34,974 bases of DNA from Prevotella sp. UBA6429 (GCA_002437285.1 DJOV01000036.1:1-34974); one strand, 5' to 3'. Counted from the stretch's first letter, positions 17,974-26,535 are shown. Numbers and translations are program-made. Notes: generated by a model from the sequence alone, not told the origin.

Positions 17974-19221
17974 TTATTCTATTTCCATAAACTTCTTCAT
18001 AAACTCAGTCAGGTGCAGCAGGCCGTAGGCACCGCTTACGCACGACACCTCGTCGTAGACCTGCACCTCATCAGGCTCTATGCCCGGATGCCAGATGAGG
18101 AACGGCACAGGTTCCTTCACATGTGTGCGCACCTCCACGGGGGTGGGATGGTCAGGCATCACGGCGATGCAGACCGGCTCGTCCCACGTCTTCACCTCAT
18201 TATAGATGGGCTCCACGATGCGGTGGTCCAGATACTCGATGGTGCGCAACTTCAAGTCCAAGTCACCATCGTGTCCCGCCTCGTCGCTGGCCTCCAGGTG
18301 GAGAAACACAAAGTCTTGTCTGCGCAAAGCGTCTATGGCCGCCTCGGCCTTGCCCTCATAGTTGGTATCGGCCAATCCTGTGGCCCCAGGCACCTTCACC
18401 ACGTCAAGGCCCGCATAGCTACCTATGCCACGTATCAGGTCAACAGCCGAGATGCACGAGCCTGTATGAATCTGCGGATAGGTCTCCTGCAGGGTTTTCA
18501 TCGACGGGCGATAGCCCCCACCCCACGGCCAGATACTATTGGCCTTCTCAGCGCGGCCCTGGTTGAAGGGATGTGCCATGAGCAGCACCTGGCTCTTACG
18601 GATCAGGTCGTTGAGCAGGTCGGCGGTCTGCTGGGCCGTCAAGCCATCTGCGCAGCCATGACTGTCATCCCTGCGGTCGGCCCACCCTTTCTCGGGCTTC
18701 ACCAAGAGATCAGCCCACGGTTCGTTGGGATGATCATGGGGTGGCGCGCACACGATGTGCTTGTTACCTCCTCGCACGATGAGCAAGTGTCGATACTGTA
18801 TGCCCGTGACGAAACGTACACGGTCGTTGCCCAGATTGTCATTCAGATAATGGATCAGAACATCAGCCTCAGCGGTTTTCAGGTGTCCGCCATGATGGTT
18901 CTTGATGACCCCCTTCTCCAGTTCGATGATGTTGCAGCGCAAGGCAAGGTCGTCGGGATGCAAGTCATAGCCGATGCTGGCCGCCTCAAGCGGGCCGCGC
19001 CCTTCGTAGACCTGCCGCTGGTCGTAACCCAAGATGGTACTGTTGGCCACCTCCGATCCCGGAAGGAATCCATCGGGAATGGTCATCAGCCTGCCTGCGC
19101 GGCCCTTACGCGCCAACATGTCCATATAGGGCGTGTCGGCATATTGTAACAAAGTTTTCCCTCCCAAACGGGCAACCGCATGGTCTGCCATGCCGTCACC
19201 CAAGATGATGATATGCTTCAT
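17974..19221 (-). CDS. ApgM-like phosphoglycerate mutase family protein, proposed homoserine kinase
   Basis: 415 aa of the alkaline phosphatase superfamily, archaeal-type cofactor-independent phosphoglycerate mutase branch. Seen: N-terminal metal-binding MKHIIILGDGMADH; the nucleophile region LPGSEVANSTILGYDQRQVYEGRGPLEAASIGYDL; HLEASDEAGHDGDL; and IAVMPDHPTPVEVRTH, with metal-binding Asp and His. It lies between thrA and thrC with gaps of 3 and 12 bases, and no GHMP-type ThrB is present. Members of this branch beside threonine genes have been proposed as the missing homoserine kinase (TIGR02535), so phosphorylation of homoserine is the likely role; glycolytic mutase activity is the alternative. 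Compared from memory with relatives reading VAN(x)S, Ser and Thr here stand at 61 and 62, and Thr62 aligns with the usual Ser nucleophile. Confidence 0.85.
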   Translation of the reverse strand: MKHIIILGDGMADHAVARLGGKTLLQYADTPYMDMLARKGRAGRLMTIPDGFLPGSEVANSTILGYDQRQVYEGRGPLEAASIGYDLHPDDLALRCNIIELEKGVIKNHHGGHLKTAEADVLIHYLNDNLGNDRVRFVTGIQYRHLLIVRGGNKHIVCAPPHDHPNEPWADLLVKPEKGWADRRDDSHGCADGLTAQQTADLLNDLIRKSQVLLMAHPFNQGRAEKANSIWPWGGGYRPSMKTLQETYPQIHTGSCISAVDLIRGIGSYAGLDVVKVPGATGLADTNYEGKAEAAIDALRRQDFVFLHLEASDEAGHDGDLDLKLRTIEYLDHRIVEPIYNEVKTWDEPVCIAVMPDHPTPVEVRTHVKEPVPFLIWHPGIEPDEVQVYDEVSCVSGAYGLLHLTEFMKKFMEIE

Positions 19222-19224
19222 ACA

Positions 19225-21660
19225 CTAAACGTTGGCTATTGACATGATGTTGGCAAACACACCGGCTGCCGTGACGCTGGCACCTGCTCCGTATCCCTGG
19301 ATCTGCATGGGATAATCCTTATAACGCTCTGTGGTGAGCAGGATGATGTTGTTGCTGCCTTCAAGATTATAGAACGGGTGGGTGCTGCCCACGGCTTTCA
19401 GTTCCACACTGGTCTTGCCACCATCCATCGTAGCCACGAAGCGCCACCGTTTACCCTCGGTCTCCAGTAGCTGGCGTCGTTTCTCGAAGTCCGCATCGAG
19501 CTGGGGCAGGCGTTTCCAGAACTCATCCAGCGAGCCCTTGAAATACTCTTCTGGCACAAAGAGATGCTTCTCCACATCGGCCTGTTCCACCCGATAGCCC
19601 GCCTCACGGGTCAGGATGACCAGTTTGCGGATGACATCTGTGCCGCTCAAGTCCACGCGTGGATCGGGCTCGGAGTAACCATGCTCCTTGGCCAGGCGCA
19701 CGGTCTCAGAGAAGGGCACTTCGGCCGAGATGGCGTTGAAGATGAAGTTGAGCGTTCCACTCAGCACAGCCTCGATCTTCAAGATCTTGTCGCCTGAGTT
19801 GCGCAAATCGTTGATGGTGCCGATGATGGGCAGTCCGGCGCCCACATTGGTTTCAAAGAGAAACTTCACGCCACGTCGCATGGCAGTCTCCTTAAGGTAA
19901 GCATAGTTCTCATAACTGGAACTGGCTGCTATCTTGTTGGCCGCCACCACACTCACATTGTGCTCCAGGAAGGAGGGATAGAGGGCAGCTATGTCTTTGG
20001 AGGCCGTGCAATCCACAAAGACAGAGTTGAAGATGTTCATGCCGATGATGTTGTCTCGCAACTGCTCGGGTGTGCTGGGTTCTGACGCCTTCAACTGTTC
20101 ACGATAGTTGTTGAGGTCCAGACCGTCGCGCGAGAAGACGGCGTTCTTGCTGCTGGCTATGCCCACCACGTTCAACTTCAGACCGTTGTGCTCTTTCAGC
20201 TGCTCATATTGTTTCTTGATCTGCTCTATCAGTTTGCCTCCCACGGTGCCCACGCCACAGATGAAGAGATTGAGCACCTTGTATTCAGAGAGGAAGAATG
20301 AATCGTGAATGACATTGAGCGACTTGCGCAGGTAACGCGAGTCGACCACAAAAGAGATGTTGGTCTCTGAGGCGCCCTGGGCGCAGGCGATGACCGATAT
20401 GCCACTTCGCCCCAACGTGCCAAACAGTTTTCCGGCAATGCCCGGCGTGTGCTTCATGTTCTCTCCCACGATGGCGATGGTGGCCAACTGGCTCTCGGCA
20501 TGCATGGGGAACATGGCCCCATCCTCTATCTCAGCCTCAAACTCCTTGTTGAGCACGCTCACAGCCTTGTCGGCATCCTCGTCACGCACACCGATGGACG
20601 TGCTGTTCTCCGACGATGCCTGTGACACGAGAAACACGCTGATACCATGGTCTGCCAGGGCGGTGAAGATACGGCGGTTCACACCGATGACACCCACCAT
20701 CGAAAGTCCTGACACGGTGATGAGCGTTGTACCCTTGATGGAAGAGATACCCTTGATGGCCTTGCTGTCGTTTTCCACCTTTCCCTTGATGATGGTGCCT
20801 CGTCCTTCGGGATTGAACGTGTTTTTCACTCGGATGGGGATGTTCTTGATGCACACAGGATAGATGGTGGGCGGGTAAATGACCTTGGCACCGAAGTTGC
20901 AAAGTTCCATGGCCTCCACATAGCTCAGCTCGTCGATGGTGTAAGCAGAGCGGATGACCTTGGGGTCAGCCGTCATGAAGCCGTCCACATCCGTCCATAT
21001 CTCGAGCACCTCAGCGTTGAGCGCCGCTGCTATAATGGCAGCGGTATAGTCGGAACCGCCACGTCCGAGATTGGTCGTCTCGCCTGTGTCGCGGTCGCAA
21101 GAGATGAAACCCGGTAAGATGGTCACACGGGGCATCTCGGCAAAGGCGGCGCGCACCAGCTTGCTCGTAAGCACACTGTCGAGGGTGTTTTTGCCGTGGG
21201 AACATTCGGTCTTGATAAACTCGCGTGAGTCCATCCACATCGAACCGCGCACCAGCGAGGACACGATGTTGGAACTCAGGCGCTCGCCATAACTCACAAT
21301 GGCATCTTGCGACTTGTGGCTCAAGTCGCGAATGAGGAACACACCAAAATAAATGGAACGCAACTGCTCAAACAAGGCATCGACCTTGTTGAACAAGTCT
21401 TCCCGGTCTATGGTGTTGGTGATGATGGTGTCGATCATCTTGTGATGGCGGTCCACCATCTCTTCGAAGGATATTTTCCAGGCCTCATTGCCTGCCACGG
21501 CCTGTTGCGCCGTGGCGATGAGCTGGTCGGTGATGCCCCCGAGCGCACTGACGACCACAACAATCGGTTGCCGCCGTGCCTCATTCTCCACAATGTGCTT
21601 CAGACTCAAAATGCTCTTCACGGAACCTACAGATGTTCCGCCAAACTTCAAAACTTTCAT
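19225..21660 (-). CDS. thrA: Bifunctional aspartokinase / homoserine dehydrogenase
   Basis: 811 aa from the ATG at 21660, where MKVLKFGGTSVGSVKSI begins; the frame is open 52 codons further, but that part crosses the promoter and is not coding. N-terminal aspartokinase (about 1-290) with KFGGTSVG and GRGGSDYTAAIIAAAL; two ACT regulatory repeats (about 300-455, TVSGLSMVGVIGVNRRIF, TIAIVGENMKHTPGIAGKLF), where threonine feedback is expected; homoserine dehydrogenase (about 465-811) with LFICGVGTVGGKLIEQI for NADPH and VVAANKIAASSSYENY. It makes aspartyl phosphate and later reduces aspartate semialdehyde to homoserine. Length matches the E. coli enzyme (about 820). First gene of the thr operon; the next gene starts three bases after its stop. 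Confidence 0.96.
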   Translation of the reverse strand: MKVLKFGGTSVGSVKSILSLKHIVENEARRQPIVVVVSALGGITDQLIATAQQAVAGNEAWKISFEEMVDRHHKMIDTIITNTIDREDLFNKVDALFEQLRSIYFGVFLIRDLSHKSQDAIVSYGERLSSNIVSSLVRGSMWMDSREFIKTECSHGKNTLDSVLTSKLVRAAFAEMPRVTILPGFISCDRDTGETTNLGRGGSDYTAAIIAAALNAEVLEIWTDVDGFMTADPKVIRSAYTIDELSYVEAMELCNFGAKVIYPPTIYPVCIKNIPIRVKNTFNPEGRGTIIKGKVENDSKAIKGISSIKGTTLITVSGLSMVGVIGVNRRIFTALADHGISVFLVSQASSENSTSIGVRDEDADKAVSVLNKEFEAEIEDGAMFPMHAESQLATIAIVGENMKHTPGIAGKLFGTLGRSGISVIACAQGASETNISFVVDSRYLRKSLNVIHDSFFLSEYKVLNLFICGVGTVGGKLIEQIKKQYEQLKEHNGLKLNVVGIASSKNAVFSRDGLDLNNYREQLKASEPSTPEQLRDNIIGMNIFNSVFVDCTASKDIAALYPSFLEHNVSVVAANKIAASSSYENYAYLKETAMRRGVKFLFETNVGAGLPIIGTINDLRNSGDKILKIEAVLSGTLNFIFNAISAEVPFSETVRLAKEHGYSEPDPRVDLSGTDVIRKLVILTREAGYRVEQADVEKHLFVPEEYFKGSLDEFWKRLPQLDADFEKRRQLLETEGKRWRFVATMDGGKTSVELKAVGSTHPFYNLEGSNNIILLTTERYKDYPMQIQGYGAGASVTAAGVFANIMSIANV

Positions 21661-21728
21661 ATCACTATGCGTTATTTGTAATATTCCGCCACCCCTGAAA
21701 CGAACAGGGCCGTGACAAAACTTGGCTG

Positions 21729-21760
21729 CAAAAGTAATAATATTAATTGTTAACGCCAAC
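21729..21760 (-). promoter_or_regulatory. Promoter of the threonine operon
   Basis: On the minus strand, GTTG (21757-21760) is followed after 20 bases by TACTTTTG (21729-21736), a full TAnnTTTG box. It lies 69 bases before the thrA ATG. No threonine-rich leader peptide or attenuator-like pair of hairpins is visible in the leader. Confidence 0.65.
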
Positions 21761-21943
21761 AATTCACATGACAAACTGTTAGCCGCAAGGCATTTTTGGT
21801 GACAAACAAGCACCACCTCTTTGTTTTTAACGAACTAACATAAAGTTCCGACACACCCAAAGGCGGACAAGAGAGGCTGGAACGTAAAGCGTTGGGAACG
21901 AGCTGATGCTCACGGCAAGTTGAGTTAAATTTCCACCATAACA

Positions 21944-21975
21944 TTTGGTGCTTTGATGGTTTTTAAGTAACTTTA
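21944..21975 (+). promoter_or_regulatory. Promoter of the Nim-like gene
   Basis: TTTG at 21944-21947, 20-base spacer, TAACTTTA at 21968-21975 (one mismatch to TAnnTTTG). The start codon follows at 22016. Confidence 0.6.
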
Positions 21976-22015
21976 CCCTTGTCTATACAAGAACGTTAAA
22001 TATACTGTTGAAAAC

Positions 22016-22513
22016 ATGGAATACAACAATGTTGACGTGCGTCGCCAAGACCGTCTCCTCTCTGAGGATGAGGCTCGCAAACTGTTGAGTACAGGAGAAT
22101 ATGGTGTCCTGTCAATGACCGACGGTACCAAGCAAGAAGCCGTGGCTTACGGCATCCCCGTGAACTATGTGTGGGACGGGCAAGATGCATTATACATCCA
22201 TTGTGCCAAGGAAGGGCGCAAGCTGCGTTGCATCGCCCTAAACACACATGTGTCGTTTTGTGTGGTAGGACCGACACACGTTGTACCCGACAAGTTTACC
22301 ACGGCCTACCAAAGCGTAATCTTGGAGTGCCAAGCCGAGACAGGGCTAAGCGAGGATGAACGCCGGAAGGCATTGCTGATGATTCTCGACAAATACTCGC
22401 ACGACTATACCGAGATCGGCAAGACATACGCAGAGCGCTCCTTCGCCCGTACTGAGGTCATCAAGCTCAGAGTGATCAAGTGCAGCGGCAAAAGCAAGAG
22501 AATGCCACATTGA
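22016..22513 (+). CDS. Nim-like pyridoxamine 5'-phosphate oxidase family protein (FMN-binding)
   Basis: 165 aa, cytoplasmic split-barrel flavoprotein. The N-terminus (RRQDRLLSEDEARKLLSTGEYGVLSMTDGTKQEAVAYGIPVNYVWDG) and the block ALYIHCAKEGRKLRCIALNTHVSFCVVG are those of the Nim / 5-nitroimidazole-resistance-related branch of this superfamily. Nim proteins reduce the nitro group of nitroimidazoles to an amine, but most chromosomal homologues have no shown drug role, and membership alone does not predict resistance. The C-terminal RTEVIKLRVIKCSGKSKR is the usual last strand. It has its own promoter, and a small membrane protein gene follows after a 10-G tract. General family assignment is sure; substrate is not. 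Confidence 0.88.
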   Translation: MEYNNVDVRRQDRLLSEDEARKLLSTGEYGVLSMTDGTKQEAVAYGIPVNYVWDGQDALYIHCAKEGRKLRCIALNTHVSFCVVGPTHVVPDKFTTAYQSVILECQAETGLSEDERRKALLMILDKYSHDYTEIGKTYAERSFARTEVIKLRVIKCSGKSKRMPH

Positions 22514-22522
22514 CAAGCCATA

Positions 22523-22532
22523 GGGGGGGGGG
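22523..22532. repeat. Ten-G homopolymer tract
   Basis: A run of ten G lies 9 bases after the Nim-like stop and 50 bases before the next ATG. Long G-runs are prone to slippage. It is not inside a gene, so any effect would be on transcript or promoter spacing. Confidence 0.8.
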
Positions 22533-22582
22533 AAGCACATAAAGGCGGGTTCCGCCACCTCCCTCGCAAAACAAGAAAAGAC

Positions 22583-22948
22583 ATGGAAAAAGAGTTCGAA
22601 GACTATTGGATGAAACATAGAGGCAGCTTGCTTCTGGCAGCTCCTCAGACATTACAGGAAGAGATGCGCAACGCGAGCAAGCTCAATACCGCTGGCGACT
22701 GGTTGCTGTATGCCGTTCCCATCATTGTAATGGTGGCTTTCATCAATGCAAAGATTGTTCAAGGCGAACTGCCCAACTTTCTCATCGCCATGGCGCTTGG
22801 CATTGCCGCTACGCTGTTGTCCATATGGCTCAAGCCTTATGTTACCGGCAAGCGCCGTTTGAGCGACATCGACGCGGACATCAAGACCTATTTCTATCAC
22901 ATCTACCAGGAACGAGGACTTGATGCCTTGGAGGAAATGAGAAAATAG
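22583..22948 (+). CDS. Small inner-membrane protein of unknown function, 121 aa
   Basis: Two predicted membrane spans: about 41-56 (DWLLYAVPIIVMVAFINA) and about 67-86 (FLIAMALGIAATLLSIWL). The N-terminal 35 residues are soluble and charged (MEKEFEDYWMKHRGSLLLAAPQTLQEEMRNASKL), and the C-terminal 35 are amphipathic and charged (KRRLSDIDADIKTYFYHIYQERGLDALEEMRK). Both ends likely face the cytoplasm. I do not recognise a family; similar small proteins are frequent in Bacteroidales. It follows the Nim-like gene after 69 bases and probably shares its transcript. It converges with hemW, leaving 36 bases between the two stops. Confidence 0.75.
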   Translation: MEKEFEDYWMKHRGSLLLAAPQTLQEEMRNASKLNTAGDWLLYAVPIIVMVAFINAKIVQGELPNFLIAMALGIAATLLSIWLKPYVTGKRRLSDIDADIKTYFYHIYQERGLDALEEMRK

Positions 22949-22984
22949 TTTTTACTAAACAGCACGGCCACCCCACAACCATGC

Positions 22985-24127
22985 TCACACGTCCATCAGG
23001 TCGCTCATGATGGTATTGCTGATGTTGATGCCTTGTCGGGTGAGGCTTAGGTGATGACCGTCGATACGCAATAGTTTTCTTTCAATATAGTCCTTGGCAT
23101 TACTCAACAGGTAGCCACGATGTTGTTCGTCGAGCCGGTCAAGATCGATACCCTCGCGTGTGCGCAGGGCGGTAGTCACGATGTCATCGTAATGGGTGTC
23201 ACCGTCGATAACCTCTTCCTCGTAGGGCAAGATGCCCCGCTCCACTTGCTCCATGTATCGCTTGATGTCGGAAGGATTCCAGCGGCGTGTGCGCAAGTCA
23301 TAACTATGAGCCGCCGCGCCCAGTCCCACGTATGGCACATCCTGCCAATAGCTGCTATTGTGGCGACTCCGATAACGACTTACACGCTTGTCGCCTGGAG
23401 CCAGCCTGGCAAAGTTGCTGATTTCATAGTGTTCATATCCAGCCGCAGTCAACTGGTTGATGAGCGTATCATACATCCTCAAGCTTATTTCCTCACTTGC
23501 CTCATGCACGTCCCCCCGTTCCCATAACCAGTAAAGCGGAGTGCCTTCCTCTATCATCAGTCCATAGGCCGATAGATGCTCAGGTCTGAGTTTTAAGGCA
23601 TGGCGGATGTCCGCATCCCAGTCGTCAAGTCTTTCTTCGGGGAAGCCGAACATGAGATCCAGACTGACATTGCTTATTCCGTCAGCCCGCAAGTCTTCCA
23701 CCGCTCGGTCCACCTCGCTGGCGGTATGACGGCGATGCAGAAAGCGCAAGCGGTCATCATCGAACGTTTGCGCACCCATGCTCACCCGGTTCACCGGCAG
23801 ATGGTCAAACATATGGCGGCTGACATCATCAGGATTGCACTCCATGGTCACCTCGGCATCAGGCGCCACATCATACACCTTATATATATGTTGGAAGAGA
23901 CGCTCCAGGTTGGCGGCAGACAATTGTGAGGGAGTGCCTCCACCCAGATAGATCGTTGCGAGCATGGCAGGTCCGTCGGAGCCTCTTGCGCTCCACAAGT
24001 CCATCTCCCGGCAGAGTGCGTTCACATAACGGTCTTGCAGGTCAGGGCGCACGGTGGAGTAAAAGCCGCAGTAGATGCAACGGCTTGCACAAAAAGGAAT
24101 GTGAATGTAGAGTCCAGCTTTCATCAT
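22985..24127 (-). CDS. hemW: Radical SAM heme chaperone HemW
   Basis: 380 aa from the ATG at 24127 (a second ATG follows at 24124). The frame is open to 24166, but that extension overlaps the promoter -7 box at 24164-24171, so it is not translated. The radical SAM 4Fe-4S motif is Cys13-x3-Cys17-x2-Cys20 (HIPFCASRCIYCGFY). Further marks are ATIYLGGGTPSQL, VTMECNPDD, RVSMGAQTFDDDRLRFLHRRH, NVSLDLMFGFPEE and HLSAYGLMIEEGTPLY. The C-terminal HemN-type domain is present (TTALRTREGIDL). Older annotation calls this coproporphyrinogen III oxidase, but the Cys pattern CxxxCxxC without the fourth Cys, as in HemW, points to heme delivery. Single-gene unit. Confidence 0.92.
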   Translation of the reverse strand: MMKAGLYIHIPFCASRCIYCGFYSTVRPDLQDRYVNALCREMDLWSARGSDGPAMLATIYLGGGTPSQLSAANLERLFQHIYKVYDVAPDAEVTMECNPDDVSRHMFDHLPVNRVSMGAQTFDDDRLRFLHRRHTASEVDRAVEDLRADGISNVSLDLMFGFPEERLDDWDADIRHALKLRPEHLSAYGLMIEEGTPLYWLWERGDVHEASEEISLRMYDTLINQLTAAGYEHYEISNFARLAPGDKRVSRYRSRHNSSYWQDVPYVGLGAAAHSYDLRTRRWNPSDIKRYMEQVERGILPYEEEVIDGDTHYDDIVTTALRTREGIDLDRLDEQHRGYLLSNAKDYIERKLLRIDGHHLSLTRQGINISNTIMSDLMDV

Positions 24128-24163
24128 GTCTTCAAAAGGAACTTCAGAAGTCCCATCTTTCGA

Positions 24164-24171
24164 CAAAATTA
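24164..24171 (-). promoter_or_regulatory. -7 element of hemW
   Basis: Minus strand reads TAATTTTG, 37 bases upstream of the ATG at 24127. It fixes the start codon downstream of it. Confidence 0.6.
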
Positions 24172-24211
24172 CTAATTAGTTTTAAAATATAGACGATTTT
24201 CTTCGATTTCT

Positions 24212-24243
24212 TTTGGAGTTTAGTCAGAATATGCCTATCTTAG
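24212..24243 (+). promoter_or_regulatory. Promoter of the EF-G2 gene with a repeated 11-base motif
   Basis: TTTG at 24212-24215, 20-base spacer, TATCTTAG at 24236-24243 (two mismatches to TAnnTTTG). The -33 box lies in TTTTGGAGTTT (24211-24221), and the same 11 bases recur at 24251-24261, near the expected transcription start. The second copy overlaps a small hairpin, GGAGTTTCACTCC (24255-24267). The leader would be about 60 bases. Confidence 0.5.
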
Positions 24244-24312
24244 TGGGCGATTTTGGAGTTTCACTCCCGACCTAAACTAAAACATCTATTCTAACACTTA
24301 AAATCTTTTGAT

Positions 24313-26472
24313 ATGAGAGTATATCAGACCAACGAGATTAAGAACATTGCCTTGCTGGGCAGTGCGGGTAGCGGCAAGACCACGCTTGCCGAGAGTATGT
24401 TGTATGAAGCTGGCATCATCAAGCGCCGTGGCTCGGTGGAAAGCAAGAACACCGTGAGCGACTATTTCCCCGTGGAGCTTGAATATGGCTACTCCGTGTT
24501 CCCCACCGTTTTTCATGTGGAATGGAACAATAAGAAACTCAATATCATCGATTGCCCCGGCTCTGACGATTTCGTGGGCGGCGCAATCACTTCCCTCAAC
24601 GTGACCGACCAGGCTGTCATCCTGATCAACGGACAGTATGGCCCGGAGGTAGGCACACAGAACAACTTCCGCTACACGGAGAAGTTGCACAAGCCCGTCA
24701 TCTTCCTCATCAACCAGTTGGACTCCGACAAGTGCGACTTCGACAACATCGTCAGTACGATGCAGGACATCTACGGTTCCAAGTGTGTGCAGATACAGTA
24801 TCCGCTGGAGACTGGTCCCAACTTCCACAGTCTCATCGATGTCCTCATCATGAAGAAACTGTCGTGGGGTCCCGATGGCGGAGAGCCCAAACGTGAGGAC
24901 ATTCCCGCAGAGGAGATGGACAAGGCCATGGAGCTCCACAAGGCCCTGGTGGAGGCCGCAGCCGAGAACGATGACCACCTGATGGAGAAGTTCTTCGAAG
25001 AAGACACGCTCACTGAGGACGAGATGCGCGAAGGCATCCGCAAGGGCTTGGTGACCCGTTCCATCTTCCCCATCTTCTGTGTCGACGCACATAAGGACAT
25101 GGGCGTGCAGCGTCTGATGGAGTTCTTGGGCAATGTGGTTCCTTTTGTCAGCGAGATGCCCAAGGTGCGCAACACGCGAGGCGAGGAAGTCACGCCCGAT
25201 GCCAACGGTCCCGAGAGCCTTTACTTCTTTAAGACCGGCATGGAGCCTCACATCGGTGAGGTGAGCTACTTCAAGGTGATGAGCGGCTCCGTGAAGCCCG
25301 GAGACGACCTGAGCAATGCCGACCGTGGCTCCAAGGAGCGCGTAGGACAGATCTATGCGTGCGCCGGTGCCAACCGCATCCCCGTGGACCAGCTCCACGC
25401 GGGCGACATAGGTTGTACCGTGAAGCTGAAGGATGTGAAGACGGGCAACACGCTCAACGGCAAAGACGCTGACTGGAGATTTGACTTTATCAAGTATCCC
25501 AACCCGAAATACAGCCGTGCCATCAAGGCCGCCAATCCTCAAGACACGGAAAAGATGATGGCAGCCTTGCTGAAGATGAGGCAGGAAGACCCGACATGGG
25601 TGGTAGAGCAGAGCAAGGAGCTACGCCAGACCATCGTGCACGGACAAGGCGAGTTCCACCTCCGCACACTGAAGTGGCGCATGGTCAACAACGAGAAGAT
25701 CAACGTGGAGTTTGAGGAGCCGAAGATCCCTTACCGCGAGACCATCACCAAGAAGGCCAAGGCCGAGTATCGCCACAAGAAACAGAGTGGTGGTGCCGGA
25801 CAGTTCGGTGAGGTGCACCTCATCGTGGAACCTTATGCCGAGGGCATGCCCGATCCTGTGACCTACAACTTCAACGGACAAGAATACAAGATGAACATCA
25901 AGTCACGGGAGGAGAAAGACCTGCCGTGGGGTGGCAAGCTCGTGTTCATCAATTCAGTGGTGGGCGGTGCCATCGACCTCCGTTTCATGCCAGCCATCCT
26001 CAAGGGTGTCATGGACTGCATGGAGCGCGGCCCGCTGACAGGCAGCTACGCCCGCGATGTGCGCGTGGTGGTCTACGACGGCAAGATGCACCCCGTCGAC
26101 TCCAATGAACTGTCGTTCACCTTGGCCGCCCGCCATGCCTTCTCGGATGCCTTCAAGGCTGCCGGCCCGAAGATTCTCGAGCCCATCTACGATCTTGAGG
26201 TCTATGTGCCAGCCGACTTCATGGGCGACGTGATGAGTGACTTACAAGGACGCCGCGCCATCATCATGGGCATGGATGCCGAGGCCGGCTACCAGAAGCT
26301 GCAGGCCAAGATTCCCCTGAAGGAGTTGGCCAACTACAGTGTGGCCCTCAGCTCGCTGACTGGCGGACGCGCCAGCTTCACCACGAAGTTTGCCAGCTAT
26401 GAGCTCGTGCCCAACGACCTCCAGCAGAAGCTGATTGCCGCACACGAGGCCGAGCAGAAGGATGAAGACTAA
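24313..26472 (+). CDS. fusA2: EF-G2-type elongation factor G paralogue
   Basis: 719 aa, cytoplasmic ribosome translocase family, all five EF-G domains present. P-loop GSAGSGKTT (16-24). The switch I region reads ELEYGYSVFPT where EF-G has E(x)ERGITI. The G3 motif is DCPGSDDF (80-87), so Ser84 replaces the His that EF-G uses for GTP hydrolysis. G4 is NQLD instead of NKMD. Later domains keep HGQGEFHLRTLKW, the GGAGQFGEVHLIVEP strand and SLTGGRASFTTKF. Bacteroides carries such a second EF-G (EF-G2), reported to support translation without GTP hydrolysis during carbon starvation and to matter in gut colonisation. I infer the same role here. It is a single-gene unit with its own promoter and terminator. 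A housekeeping EF-G should lie elsewhere in the genome. Confidence 0.88.
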   Translation: MRVYQTNEIKNIALLGSAGSGKTTLAESMLYEAGIIKRRGSVESKNTVSDYFPVELEYGYSVFPTVFHVEWNNKKLNIIDCPGSDDFVGGAITSLNVTDQAVILINGQYGPEVGTQNNFRYTEKLHKPVIFLINQLDSDKCDFDNIVSTMQDIYGSKCVQIQYPLETGPNFHSLIDVLIMKKLSWGPDGGEPKREDIPAEEMDKAMELHKALVEAAAENDDHLMEKFFEEDTLTEDEMREGIRKGLVTRSIFPIFCVDAHKDMGVQRLMEFLGNVVPFVSEMPKVRNTRGEEVTPDANGPESLYFFKTGMEPHIGEVSYFKVMSGSVKPGDDLSNADRGSKERVGQIYACAGANRIPVDQLHAGDIGCTVKLKDVKTGNTLNGKDADWRFDFIKYPNPKYSRAIKAANPQDTEKMMAALLKMRQEDPTWVVEQSKELRQTIVHGQGEFHLRTLKWRMVNNEKINVEFEEPKIPYRETITKKAKAEYRHKKQSGGAGQFGEVHLIVEPYAEGMPDPVTYNFNGQEYKMNIKSREEKDLPWGGKLVFINSVVGGAIDLRFMPAILKGVMDCMERGPLTGSYARDVRVVVYDGKMHPVDSNELSFTLAARHAFSDAFKAAGPKILEPIYDLEVYVPADFMGDVMSDLQGRRAIIMGMDAEAGYQKLQAKIPLKELANYSVALSSLTGGRASFTTKFASYELVPNDLQQKLIAAHEAEQKDED

Positions 26473-26535
26473 ACATGATTGACGGTCCCGAAAAAATCAC
26501 AATCCCGTGAGGGACAGGCAACTTCGGGCAATACC

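Larger units (their letters stand above)
21661..22015. other. Divergent intergenic region thrA / Nim-like gene
   Basis: 355 bases holding the divergent promoters at 21729-21760 (minus) and 21944-21975 (plus). Between them I see no gene, repeat or strong structure. Confidence 0.6.

Noticed and set aside
17605..19149. 514-codon plus-strand frame opposite thrC and the ApgM-like gene
   Set aside because: Antisense to two well-supported genes, no signal or domain, His/Leu/Val-rich composition.
21661..21722. Threonine attenuator in the thrA leader
   Set aside because: No Thr/Ile-rich leader peptide and only one weak CCCTG/CAGGG pairing.
21661..21816. N-terminal extension of thrA
   Set aside because: It covers the promoter; aspartokinase homology starts at 21660.
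24298..25542. 414-codon minus-strand frame opposite the EF-G2 gene
   Set aside because: Antisense shadow of a conserved gene; translation has no recognisable feature.
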